From Amphiura filiformis (Eukaryota; Echinodermata; Ophiuroidea; Amphilepidida; Amphiuridae), in NCBI RefSeq assembly GCF_039555335.1, contig NC_092628.1, positions 60,685,547-60,749,546 on the forward strand: 64,000 nt of DNA. Direction: 5' to 3'. Shown one piece after another: positions 13,601-22,639 of this stretch. Both the position numbers and the translations under genes were made by a program. The notes under the pieces are model-generated. The model was not told the DNA's origin and did not search any database. It saw nothing but the letters and a program-made list of their open reading frames with translations. How positions within the stretch are numbered: the first letter of the stretch is position 1; each line of letters starts with the position of its first letter.

Positions 13601-16600
13601 TCAATGATGCTATCTACTGCTGATATCAGGTAGTTCATCAATGATGCTATCTCCTGCTGATATCGGGTAGTTCGTAAATGATGCTATCTACTGCTGATAT
13701 CAGGTAGTTCATCAACAACATTAATCTACTGCTTATATCAGGTATATACTTCATCAATAACATTAATATATCTACTGCTGATATCAGGTAGTTCAACAAT
13801 GATGTTATCTGCTGCTGGTATCAGGTAGTTCATCAATGATGCTATCTACTGCTGATATCAGGTAGTTCATCAATGATGCTATCTACTGCTGATATCAGGT
13901 AGTTCATCAATGATGCTATCTCCTGCTGATATCGGGTAGTTCGTAAATGATGCTATCTACTGCTGATATCAGGTAGTTCATCAACAACATTAATCTACTG
14001 CTTATATCAGGTACTTCATCAATAACATTAATATATCTACTGCTGATATCAGGTAGTTCAACAATGATGTTATCTACTGCTGATATCAGGTAGTTCATCA
14101 ATGATGCTATCTACTGCTGATATCAGGTAGTTCATCAATGATGCTATCTACTGCTGATATCAGGTAGTTCATCAATAACATTAATATATCTACTGCTAGT
14201 ATCAGGTGATTCATTAATGATGTTATCTACTGCTGATATCAGGTAGTTTATCAATGATGCTATCTACTGCTGATATTAGGTAGTTCATCAATGATGCTAT
14301 CTACTGCTGATATCAGGTAGTTCATCAATGATGCTATCTACTGCTGATATCAGGTAGTTCATCAATGATGCTATCTACTGCTGATATCAGATAGTTCATC
14401 AATGATGCTATTTACTGCTTATATCAGGTAGTTCATCAATGATGCTATCTACTGCTGATATCAGGTAGTTCATTAATGATGCTATCTACTGCTGATATCA
14501 GATAGTTCATTAATGATGCTATCTACTGCTGATATCAGGTAGTTCATCAATGATGCTATCTACTGCTGATATCAGGTATTTCATCAATCACCAATGATGC
14601 TATCTACTGCTGATATCAGGTAGTTCATCAATAACATTAATATATCTACTCAGCTCTTCACTATCAAAGCCAAACCTCTTGAGGGGCCTTAGCATAAACA
14701 ACCTATTGTTGGCTTTTTTAAGCATGTTATTAACTTGGGTGTCCCACTTCAGGTTGTCCTGAAGATAAATATCAGGTAGTTCATCAATGATGCTGTCTAC
14801 TGCTGATATCAGGTAGCTCATCAATGATGCTATCTACTGCTGATATCAGGTAGTTCATCAATAATGCTATCTACTGCTGATATCAGATAGTTCATCAATG
14901 ATGCTATTTACTGCTTATATCAGGTAGTTCATCAATGATGCTATCTACTGCTGATATCAGGTAGTTCATTAATGATGCTATCTACTGCTGATATCAGATA
15001 GTTCATTAATGATGCTATCTACTGCTGATATCAGGTAGTTCATCAATGATGCTATCTACTGCTGATATCAGGTATTTCATCAATCATCAATGATGCTATC
15101 TACTGCTGATATCAGGTAGTTCATCAATAACATTAATATATCTACTCAGCTCTTCACTATCAAAGCCAAACCTCTTGAGGGACCTTAGCATAAACAACCT
15201 ATTGTTGGCTTTTTTAAGCATGTTATTAACTTGGGTGTCCCACTTCAGGTTGTCCTGAAGATAAATATCAGGTAGTTCATCAATGATGCTATCTACTGCT
15301 GATATCAGGTAGCTCATCAATGATGCTATCTACTGCTGATATCAGGTAGTTCATCAATAATGCTATCTACTGCTGATATCAGATAGTTAATCAATGATGC
15401 TATTTACTGCTTATATCAGGTAGTTCATCAATGATGCTATCTACTGCTGATATCAGGTAGTTCATTAATGATGCTATCTACTGCTGATATCAGGTAGTTC
15501 ATCAATGATGCTATCTCCTGCTGATATCGGGTAGTTCGTAAATGATGCTATCTACTGCTGATATCAGGTAGTTCATCAATGATGCTATCTACTGCTGATA
15601 TCAGGTATTTCATCAATCATCAATGATGCTATCTACTGCTGATATCAGGTAGTTCATCAATAACATTAATATATCTACTGCTAGTATCAGGTGGTTCATT
15701 AATGATGCTATCTACTGCTGATATCAGGTAGTTCATCAATGATGCTATCTACTGCTGATATCAGGTAGTTCATCAATGATGCTATCTACTGCTGATATCA
15801 GGTAGTTCATCAATGATGCTATCTACTGCTGATATCAGATAGTTCATCAATGATGCTATTTACTGCTTATATCAGGTAGTTCATCAATGATGCTATCTAC
15901 TGCTGATATCAGGTAGTTCATTAATGATGCTATCTACTGCTGATATCAGGTAGTTCATCAATTATGCTATCTACTGCTTATATCAGGTAGTTCATCAATG
16001 ATGCTATCTACGGCTGATATCAGGTAGTTCATCAATTATGCTATCTACTGCTTATATCAGGTAGTTCATCAATGATGCTATCTACTGCTGATATCAGGTA
16101 GTTCATCAATGATGCTATCTACTGCTGATATCAGGTAGTTCATCAATGATACTATCTACTGCTGATATCGGGTAGTTCATCAATAACATTAGACTATGCC
16201 ATATTCGAATTTTGATAAATAAAAAATATGTTATTATTAATCATGATGAACACATCCTGTTGGACTCAAAATTATACTGATGTATAAATTAACAGTAAAA
16301 TGGTCATAAAGAGTTTATATAATTAGTAACAGAAAAAGTAAAATATACGTAGGCCTCATTGAATGCAACATATCAGTACTGAATAATTCTGATTTTGGAA
16401 TCTACCAGTTTATTGATCGCGAAAGCCCGAGTACAAAATCCACTTGGAAAGCCAGCAAACAGAGGGAGTACGGTGACTGAAAAGATCAGATGTGAAAATC
16501 CATCAATTGCACACAAATTAATTCAAATCAGAGTTTCATGCTTAAATGTAATAGCCAAAGTATACAAAATGGGGCAAGTGGACTACGGAGAAGTCTGCAA

Positions 16601-19600
16601 TTAATAACAATAACATTAGATGGATGCATTAAAATGGATTCTGGTGCAATTACTGGCTGGTTAACCCTGTTGCTATCGTAATTAGATTTACTACTTGAAT
16701 ATAGGACTGCGTTAAATGTAATTGGTGCATTAAAGCAATACCATTTTACTTTCATAGAACCGACAATTTTTAACATTTCTCAATTTCGTTAATCTAAAGC
16801 CAAAAACATAAAACGTAAAAGCTAGCCAAATTGCCACGACAGTAATTCACTTTATTTATTTTTTTGCGTTCAATATGAACAATATTTTTTATTAATGAAT
16901 TCTAAATAAATAAGGAAATAACATGCATTATTAATTTTCAGTAGTATTAAAAATAATGTTTGTTTTGATTTTGGGTTTGTTTTTCGGCCATAGACCCTGG
17001 AATTTTGTTCTGCTTGATGCGCACTGCACGGTTAAATTCGGCCTAAATTATATTACTTGGCATGCAACAAATTTGATAGCCACCCAGCAAACACAAAACG
17101 TTTTTGACATCATTCGCAAAAGGTTATAAAATGTTGTCAGAAAACGTTTAAATGTCGGGTTATATAAAGGGTATATTAAGAGTATAAAACGTTTTCATAA
17201 CCTTAAAAAACATTTATTGATAATCTACTGCTCAGCAAACAAAAATGTTTTACAGAAAACGTTTAAATGTCGGGTTATATAAAGGGTATAAAAACGTTTT
17301 AATAACATTCCAAAAACATTCTTGAAAACTTGATACAGAACATTCTAAACAGAATATTATTTTGGGGTTGAAAAAATATTTTGCGAAAAATGTTTGCCCA
17401 AAATATTTTCAATAACGTTTTAAAAACGTTTTCATGACCTTTATGACCTTTTGAAAAAAAACGTTTTAAGAACATTTCTGTGTTTGCTGTGTTCAAATAT
17501 TTTAACATAATATTATTTAAGTATTTACACAATATTTGGCAAAAATGTTTGCAAAAATAGTTTACAATAACATTTTTTGAAAACATTTAAAAATATTGTT
17601 GTAGTGTGTTTTCATACAAAACGTTATCATGACCTTTATATAACCCGACATTTTAATGTAAAACGTTTTTACATAAACCAAAAGCCAAAATATAACTTAT
17701 TTAAAACGTTTTTAAAACGTTTTTGTGTTTGCTGGGCACCCACAAATATGGTAAAAATGACCCAACTTGTTTTCTAGTCCCTTTAGATAACTTTGGAACC
17801 CAAGCATTATTAAAAAATCAACCATCAGGTATTCAGAGGCATTAAACATATGTATTACTCGATCATGTTTTATATACGAAGGAAATATTATGCCGTTGCA
17901 TTTTTGCGCTTGATATTTTACATAACACGCATAGATACTGCCATATATACCGTACCTCTAGTCGTAGTTTGTGCCTTACTTCCATTTCAAATGTCTTCAC
18001 AAAATCGCTCACAGTTTTCTCGACCGAGTCCAGTGCGTGAAATTTCGTCCTCCCTGTTTATGTTTGTCCATAGTTATAAATTGAGAAAAAACATATAGGC
18101 CCTACGTGGTATAAATTAGCCATATTGAATTTCATTTGGAATGACACGCTCGTTTAACCCCATTATGGACAATTATATTTAGCAGATTATTGTAATTTCT
18201 CGTGCGCATTTTGTCCCATGCAGTGTAGTGATGTCATATTTTGCTCGACTTCCGAAAATCTGCAAAGCATGCAAAATCGGCCTATTTCAGCCAATGTGCT
18301 TCTCCGCCGCCCGGTCATTTGTAATTTGAAAATGTTCAAATTCCATAAATAAAACAATCAATTGGATCTCTAAAGCGCCTTTTACAAAGTAGACAAGACA
18401 CTTTCGCAGAATAAAACCTGCAGCAAAGTAGTAGTAGTAGACTAGTTAATTTAAGAACCAAAATGGGTGCACCAATAGACAAAAATCTGTATACTATTAA
18501 TGTGAATGAGATACAGCCAGTAGTCAGAAACAGAGAGATAGAAAGTTTCGCGTTTGAAGGAGTCTAAAATTGTATTCTTCGTCTTTTAAACAGTTAACAC
18601 TTTAAGGCCCCATGTCGCATGGGGGAAATGGGAGATCACACAAAAACAGCCAGATTTTCTAAAATAACGACAAAATCTGTTAAAGGGGCACTTCCTGATC
18701 CACAGCCTCATCCCCCACTTTTCTCAAAAAAAGTTGAGATTTTTATATCACTGGAAACCTCTGGCTACATAATGTTTATGTACAAAATATTTCTTGCAGA
18801 TTAATTCGTTTAGCAAAGATATCGTGAAATTTGAATTTCGTTCTGGTGCACCAGAACGAAATTACAACGTATTGTCTATGGAGCAGTGTGTAATACACAT
18901 AATCATGCATAACTCGCAAACGCAATATCGGAATCAACTGAAATTTTGGGAATATGCTTTTTTCGTGGATATGTACTGAAAAATGGCATAAAAAGAGGAT
19001 GCTAGGATCCTTTAAAACAGGCTGCTGAATTCTGCAAAATTGTGAAAAATGAGGAGAAATGCTGCTAAATATGTGTGATTTACCATTTCCCCCCACGTGA
19101 CCTGGGGCCTAAAAAATGAAATCCTTCAAATCCTACAAAAGAAGAAGTGTTGGACTATTCCATTTGAATTCCATACTCCCCACCCGGCAAGACATCTTCC
19201 ACACAGGGAGTGTGAATATCAAATGGAGTTGCCTGAATGGGTGACTACATTTGATATCTACACTCCTGTGTGCAAGATTGACGTCATGACCTCCATCTAT
19301 AGAGGGTGTAAGGATTTTAACTGGGACAGCCCATTGGCTGCATTTCACACATATACGCTGGCGAAGTTACGCAATAATCGGATTAACTACCCATAGCAAT
19401 AGGTGAAAACAATTTTTGAATATACCGCGCTGCACTGATACTTTCACGCGGTACCTCTGCATTGAACCATATCATGCTGATCACTTGCACCTGTAAGATT
19501 AGTATCTTTGAAAAGACCAGTATTGTGTTCAATCTATGATTGCAGACATACACAGGTGATTAGTTCAATCTGCTTGTAGTGCAGCGCGATATGTTCAAAA

Positions 19601-20933
19601 TTGTTTTCACCTATTGCTATGGTAGTTAATCGGATTTATTACGTAACTTCGCCAGCGTATACAGGTAAGCTGCTAAATCACATTGTATAAGCACATTGTG
19701 TACTTTGGAACTGTGGAGCAAATTTGATTTAAATTTCCCGCTTTTTTTTTCTCAAAGTCCGCAAGTAATAGGCGCGTTCTCGTTAAGAAACTTCAATCCG
19801 GAATCAATTCTATTTTTTTGACGCCAGAGGAAAAAAGCCTGGGAAAAAAGCACTTGGAATTCCAGAAAAATGCATGTGAAGTTTTAATTTTACATTGAAC
19901 CCTATGCAAAATATAAAAGTTGGAGCCAAAATTGAGCTATATCCTACACATTTGCTGCCTTGAGATTCCAGTGGTTGAAAATATGAGCGATTTCGAATAC
20001 CCCCCCCCCTTTTTTTTTAAAATTTCGACCAAAATATAGCTCTGAAAGAACTATGATTTGGTACAAGTAATTTCAGCTCCAAAAGACTCATAAATTTTTG
20101 AAAAAGAAAGCCAAGAAAGGCCCTTGATTTTGATTGATTGCAGCTCCAAAAGACCTTTTACTTGGACAAATCCTCTGAAACCGTATAGCATGCAATAATA
20201 TTTTGGTGATCAATGCCGTCAAACGCTTTAGAAAAAACTAGGAACATTCCAAGTGTGGTTTTGTTTCTACGGTGTATGCCTATAATGTAGTGGTTTGATC
20301 TAAATCTGAATTGCTTATCATTCGATATTACGAAAGTATTATAATTAACACCAGGGCCGGATTACTTACCATTTGGCCAGATGGACGCGAGCCCAGGTCC
20401 CCAATTTTTTTTGGGCCCCCAAAATTGCCCTGTGCGTCTTTTTTAGCCCCAAAAACACCATGTCCATGTTTTAGAACAAAATTATGTAAAATTGCACAAC
20501 TTTAGTTTGCGCACTTCTCGCGAACTGGCCCATTATAAAGCAAAATGGGCTAAAATAGTCTGAAATTAAAATTGTTTTCGAGCGCATTCTAGTAAAATCT
20601 ATGCTAGTCTGCTTCTCAATTGTTACATGCTCCCATGCACCGCCACTGTTGATCTTATACAAAAACCAAAACTTGGCCACTTGCGTGCACATGCCGCCTT
20701 TACGGTGGGTTTGGGCCTCCAAATTTAGGCCTGGCCCAGGGCCCCCAAAAAGTTAAATCCGGCCCTGATTAACACATCTGTCGAACACAACCTTTCAAAT
20801 ATAGATGTATTAGCATGTAAAACTAACCTTGCAAGTAAAGTTGATCTGCTTTTGAGTAATCTGGCTTTCCTTTTCGCCAAACAATTGTCGGATCATCCAT
20901 ATACATTCGAATTGGAGTGTCTTTTTCTGCCAT
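1568..20933 (-). CDS. Pathogen-related-protein-like gene (SnoaL/NTF2-like fold), four exons, 3' partial
   Basis: Spliced minus-strand gene: exons 20828-20933, 17956-18053, 1990-2203 and 1568-1642. The start is MAEKDTPIRMYMDD, and about 164 codons are visible. Splice phases are 1, 0 and 1, and the frame stays open across all three junctions. Landmarks in order: DDPTIVW near residue 14, SVEKTVSDFVKTFEMEVR in exon 2, MNVNGGRYFDVQEILARGSY in exon 3, and a WRHW...GPF block in exon 4. From memory these match the animal homologues of plant pathogen-related proteins, which resemble SnoaL/NTF2-like small domains; no enzymatic activity is established. The intron between exons 2 and 3 is about 15.8 kb and contains the whole satellite region. 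The C-terminal exon is not visible. The exon structure is well supported; the family name is a recollection that has not been searched. Confidence 0.75.
1749..1781. repeat. (TAA)n microsatellite
   Basis: A short run of AAT/TAA triplets with one interruption, in the intron or flank between exon 4 (1568-1642) and exon 3 (1990-2203) of the minus-strand gene. Confidence 0.8.
1990..2203 (-). CDS. Exon 3, pathogen-related-like gene
   Basis: Acceptor TTTATACAG, donor AACG|GTATGT, 71 codons plus one base. It carries the NVNGGRYFDVQEILARGSYN core and a GFGWEVLEV segment. The exon start lies only about 20 bases from the left terminal inverted repeat of the element at 2224-3321, so that transposon sits immediately upstream of the splice acceptor. 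Confidence 0.8.
2224..3321. mobile_element. Non-autonomous element with 28-bp terminal inverted repeats
   Basis: CGCTCATTCTACAAAATCCG... at 2224 is repeated perfectly in inverted orientation ending at 3321 (28 bp). ATAA flanks both ends, a possible 4-bp target duplication. Inside, the motif GAGCTACGTTAC or a one-base variant occurs near 2610, 2807, 2961 and 2975, and inverted near 3113. No transposase frame is recognisable. The element ends right where the satellite begins. Confidence 0.75.
3945..4228 (-). mobile_element. LINE reverse-transcriptase fragment, longest copy in the array
   Basis: Minus-strand translation gives YLQDNLKWDTQ, then NNMLKKANNRLFMLRSLKRF, GYVRPILEYASS and, after a frameshift, WHSSISIKQSKDLE. 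This is the C-terminal reverse-transcriptase/thumb region typical of non-LTR retrotransposons. The upstream side joins the satellite at the shared bases ATATCAGG, and every other copy in the array shares that same junction. Confidence 0.75.
5949..6088 (-). mobile_element. LINE RT fragment, second array copy
   Basis: Same sequence as the 3945-4228 copy but shortened at its downstream end, stopping at the VVYSG region. The junction with the satellite at about 6083 is identical. Confidence 0.75.
8826..9054. repeat. 229-bp block D, copy 1
   Basis: AT-rich unique sequence from GACTATGCCATATTCG to TTATTGATCGC. It is almost identical to 16192-16420; I saw one base difference (GAATACAAC versus GAATGCAAC). 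Both copies begin after a satellite unit ending AATAACATTA. Here it runs directly into a LINE fragment. Confidence 0.9.
9055..9129 (-). mobile_element. LINE RT fragment, truncated array copy
   Basis: Encodes the NNRLFML to YLQDNLKWD part on the minus strand. Its left end is cut where it meets block D. Its right end has the standard junction with the satellite. Confidence 0.7.
10140..10214 (-). mobile_element. LINE RT fragment, left half split by an insertion
   Basis: LINE sequence runs up to ...AACCTATTG and then breaks off. The missing continuation (TTGGCTTTTTTAAGC) resumes at 12540. The two halves together make one copy. Confidence 0.75.
10215..12535. mobile_element. 2.3-kb insertion splitting a LINE copy; carries an internal minisatellite
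   Basis: The LINE sequence CCTATTG|TTGGC is interrupted here. ATTG lies on both sides (10211-10214 and 12536-12539), either a 4-bp target duplication or microhomology. The insert starts with the palindrome TCTCGAGA. Five bases from its right end it has a small hairpin, TTTTCAA-CT-TTGAAAA. The middle is a 69/87-bp minisatellite. No terminal inverted repeats and no protein domain were seen. A hairpin close to one end plus central tandem repeats recalls Helitron/Helentron-type or pearl-type non-autonomous elements, but the ends do not clearly match either. Confidence 0.6.
10847..12112. repeat. 69-bp and 87-bp minisatellite
   Basis: The unit TAGTAGAAAGTGGAGACAAT... recurs with a 69-bp period in 10852-11100 and again in 11760-12110. 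Between these, an 87-bp version carries an extra CATTCATTAAGCCAGCAC segment. The order 69-87-69 means the longer form expanded inside the shorter one. Both periods are multiples of three, so both strands show long open frames (up to 218 codons). These are repeat artefacts rather than genes. Confidence 0.95.
12536..12600 (-). mobile_element. LINE RT fragment, right half of the split copy
   Basis: Continues the copy interrupted at 10214, from TTGGCTTTTTTAAGC to the standard satellite junction at about 12597. Confidence 0.75.
14651..14772 (-). mobile_element. LINE RT fragment in a 496-bp higher-order unit, copy 1
   Basis: Runs from CAGCTCTTCACTATC to the standard satellite junction. The left side is joined to satellite ending ATATATCTACT. 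The same arrangement recurs 496 bp to the right. Confidence 0.75.
15147..15268 (-). mobile_element. LINE RT fragment in a 496-bp higher-order unit, copy 2
   Basis: Identical in layout to 14651-14772, including the left junction at ATATATCTACT. It shows that LINE plus satellite were amplified together as one unit. Confidence 0.75.
16192..16420. repeat. 229-bp block D, copy 2
   Basis: Near-identical to 8826-9054. This copy marks the right end of the satellite region and continues into unique sequence (GAAAGCCCGAG...), so it probably represents the original flank of the array. Confidence 0.9.
16421..17082. other. Intron sequence without recognisable features
   Basis: AT-rich unique sequence inside the long intron of the pathogen-related-like gene. 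I see no exon-like block and no strong inverted repeat here. Confidence 0.5.
17083..17736. mobile_element. MITE with CCCAGCAAACACAAAACG ends and AACGTTTT repeats
   Basis: CCCAGCAAACACAAAACG at the left is mirrored by TTTTTGTGTTTGCTGGG ending at 17736. The interior is packed with AAAACGTTTT-type motifs in both orientations and two copies of AAACGTTTAAATGTCGGG. It fits a miniature inverted-repeat element with internal expansion. The small frames inside are not genes. Confidence 0.7.
17956..18053 (-). CDS. Exon 2, pathogen-related-like gene
   Basis: Acceptor CATAAACAG, 98 nt, encoding RTKFHALDSVEKTVSDFV then KTFEMEVRHKLRLE. The donor chosen is GAG|GTACGG. An earlier GTAAGG after FEME also fits the frame, but using it would drop nine residues that the family normally has before the exon 3 sequence. 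Confidence 0.72.
18603..19111. mobile_element. MITE with ~29-bp imperfect TIRs and a central palindrome
   Basis: TAAGGCCCCATGTCGCATGG at the left matches, inverted and with a few mismatches, CCCACGTGACCTGGGGCCTA at the right. Near the midpoint, 18834-18863, lies a perfect 30-bp palindrome (AATTTCGTTCTGGTG plus its complement). Confidence 0.65.
19150..19310. repeat. CCATTTGAA-type MITE, copy 1
   Basis: Contains CCATTTGAATTCCATACTCC, then CACACAGGGAGTGTGAA, ATCAAATGGAGTTGCC and further inverted partners. A related copy is at 26360-26560 (CAAATGGAGTCA...CCATTTGAAATTCAC). It looks like a dispersed fold-back family. Confidence 0.55.
19352..19661. mobile_element. Fold-back element with ~85-bp arms
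   Basis: TATACGCTGGCGAAGTTACG at the left is mirrored at the right end (CGTAACTTCGCCAGCGTATA). The inverted similarity continues through GATTAACTACC, TAGCAATAGGTGAAAACAA and the GCGCTGCACT segment. The loop is about 140 bp and has no coding signal. Confidence 0.85.
20180..20310 (-). mobile_element. Small LINE reverse-transcriptase fragment
   Basis: Minus-strand translation contains FLVFSKAFDGIDHQNI. This matches the FLD.SKAFD.IDH motif A region of non-LTR reverse transcriptases. Only about 40 codons are recognisable, so this is a relic. Confidence 0.55.
20352..20767. mobile_element. hAT-type non-autonomous element with exact 8-bp target duplication
   Basis: Starts CAGGGCCGGATT and ends AATCCGGCCCTG, so it has 12-bp perfect terminal inverted repeats. 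ATTAACAC is present directly on both sides (20344-20351 and 20768-20775). An 8-bp duplication and CAGGG ends are the hAT signature. The interior is rich in GGGCCC tracts and carries no transposase. It lies about 60 bp downstream of exon 1 of the minus-strand gene, inside its first intron. Confidence 0.88.
20828..20933 (-). CDS. Exon 1, pathogen-related-like gene
   Basis: Start codon at 20931-20933, 35 codons plus one base, donor G|GTTAGT. It encodes MAEKDTPIRM followed by DDPTIVWRKGKPDYSKADQ. The phase-1 end joins exon 2 to give ...YLQGRTKF. Confidence 0.75.
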
Positions 20934-21416
20934 TTTTGCATGAGAACTGTGAGTAAACAGAGTTAATCATACTTTTCTTTCAAAAACGCGGACACATATT
21001 TTTTTCAATAAGACTCAATAATCATGATATTAAAGTAGGTCTAGTCATTCAACACACGAAATATGAACCAAGCAATATCAAAACAATTTACAAAACATAC
21101 CTAACAAACACTCCCATGTTCTTTCTTCACTGAATTCATAACAAAAATCATATTTAACCTACCCTATATTATTGCATTATTCACAAAGCGAGTTTTTCAT
21201 CAATCCACCAAGATGATGCCAGATACCAACGACTCAAGTCCAGATATGTAGGGCGACTATTGTAAACCGAGGCTAAAATTTAGGTATTTGTAGTCTGAAT
21301 GCTCTAAAATATTAAGTTGATTTGCACCGATGCCAAATACGAATGCTTATACACAACAGTTGATTTGCAACGATGCCTTCGTAAATCCATGGGTAATTTA
21401 AAGGTATGATATTCAC
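20934..21416. other. Upstream region of the pathogen-related-like gene
   Basis: Contains the 5' UTR and promoter of the minus-strand gene. I could not place a TATA box or an upstream exon with confidence. No other gene is visible. Confidence 0.4.
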
Positions 21417-21976
21417 CTTAAGGTTGGTCTGAACCCTGGAATTATGGAAACTTTCGGGCCTCATAACTTCTAAATTGTTGGTCTAAAGTATATAAAAGTA
21501 TACATAATTAGAATGGCAAAGACTTGATAAGTTCATCTGTGAGGTCAAATTTGGGCCAAAATGCCATTTTTGGCCCAAAATCCCAAAAATAACGGTTTTT
21601 GGCCTACTTCTTTTTCCAACAAAAAAAAGCCCGATTTTGGCCCAAATTTCAAATAATTTTGGTGAAATTGGTCGAAATTCAAAAAAATTAAAAAACGGGT
21701 CCTAGATATTTTGATCTAGTTTTTAAAACTTAATAACAAAACAATTTTGGCCCAAGAATTTTTTTGTTAGGATGCACGAAAAAGAAGTGGACCAAAAACC
21801 GTTATTTTGGGATTTTGGGCCAAAAATGGCATTTTGGCCCAAATTTGACCTCACAGATGAACTTATCAAGTCTTTGTCATTCTAAATATGTATACTTTTA
21901 TATACTTTAGACCAATAATTTAGAAGTTATGAGGCCCGAAAGTTTCCATAATTCCAGGGTTCAGACCAACCTTAAG
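21417..21976. mobile_element. Fold-back element with ~200-bp arms
   Basis: CTTAAGGTTGGTCTGAACCC at the left is mirrored at the right (GGGTTCAGACCAACCTTAAG). The arms stay nearly complementary through the GTATATAAAAGTATACAT, AGTTCATCTGTGAGGTCAAA and GGCCAAAA segments, leaving a loop of about 160 bp. A transcript would form a very long hairpin. No coding content. Confidence 0.9.
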
Positions 21977-22639
21977 GCGGGTGGGGGGGGGGGAGCATGA
22001 CCTGCAGTGTGTGTTTGCACTCAAGTACTGAGACAAATATAGCTGACACACAAGAGGAATGGGATGGGTTATAGGAAATCCCAAGGCTAGAGAATTATAA
22101 AGGGTGTCATTTCTGCCCCTCTTGGTTGGAGGAAAATGGCGAAAACATTCGTTTTGATCAATTTAAAAATAGTTTTTGTGCATATTTTTCGAGGGAATCT
22201 GTTGTGGAATATTATTATTTTACTCACGGTTCTGTCGATTTTGCGATTCAGGTATTAAGGTAAAAAAGGGAGGTTTATTTCCCTTTCCATATTTAGGCAC
22301 ATATCTCGATAGACACATTTCACGAACGTGCATTATTAAATTACGAACTTCTTAGAATCTCCTATAACATTCACATATGTTACGTTTCACACTGTTTATG
22401 TGAATTATGAAGATCACACAACCTTTTGAAAAGTGAATTAGCATTAGCACCACCTTAAATCTTTGATGGCGTTGTCCTTTTCCAATCTATCAGAAATGAT
22501 ATAATGCATCTAATAGTTGCACACCTTTTTATGAAGGTCACATGTCATCTTCATAATAAACTTAATCCCATTTTTGTCAGTGCACCAAATTATAGTCATC
22601 GGATGAATGGTCTTCAACTGACCCAGTTTCTTTTTTCTT

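Larger units (their letters stand above)
3330..16191. repeat. Intronic minisatellite with ~37-bp unit and higher-order structure
   Basis: The unit is about 37 bp, with core TACTGCTGATATCAGGTAG followed by TTCATCAATGATGCTATC. Variants of 38-42 bp carry CAACAACATTAATC or CAATAACATTAATATATC. By length I estimate roughly 250 units. Each unit holds the palindrome CTGATATCAG inside a near-palindromic CTAC...GTAG. LINE fragments, two 229-bp blocks and one 2.3-kb insertion interrupt the array. Higher-order repetition is visible: 4403-4853 matches 9199-9649, 6083 onward matches 12599 onward, and 14651 onward repeats at a 496-bp step. The recurrent short open frames (MMNYLISAVD...) are by-products of three 37-bp units making 111 bp. 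Confidence 0.95.

Noticed and set aside
3278..15320. Many near-identical 60-74-codon minus-strand frames (MMNYLISAVD...)
   Set aside because: Three 37-bp units give 111 bp, so a frame returns after three units. They have no splice or start context and share the array's repeats.
3330..16191. CRISPR array
   Set aside because: Repeats are contiguous and variable with no unique spacers, the context is a spliced eukaryotic gene, and no Cas genes exist.
18619..19096. Overlapping frames on both strands between 18619 and 19096
   Set aside because: They lie entirely inside a MITE with inverted ends and a central palindrome; no domain is present.
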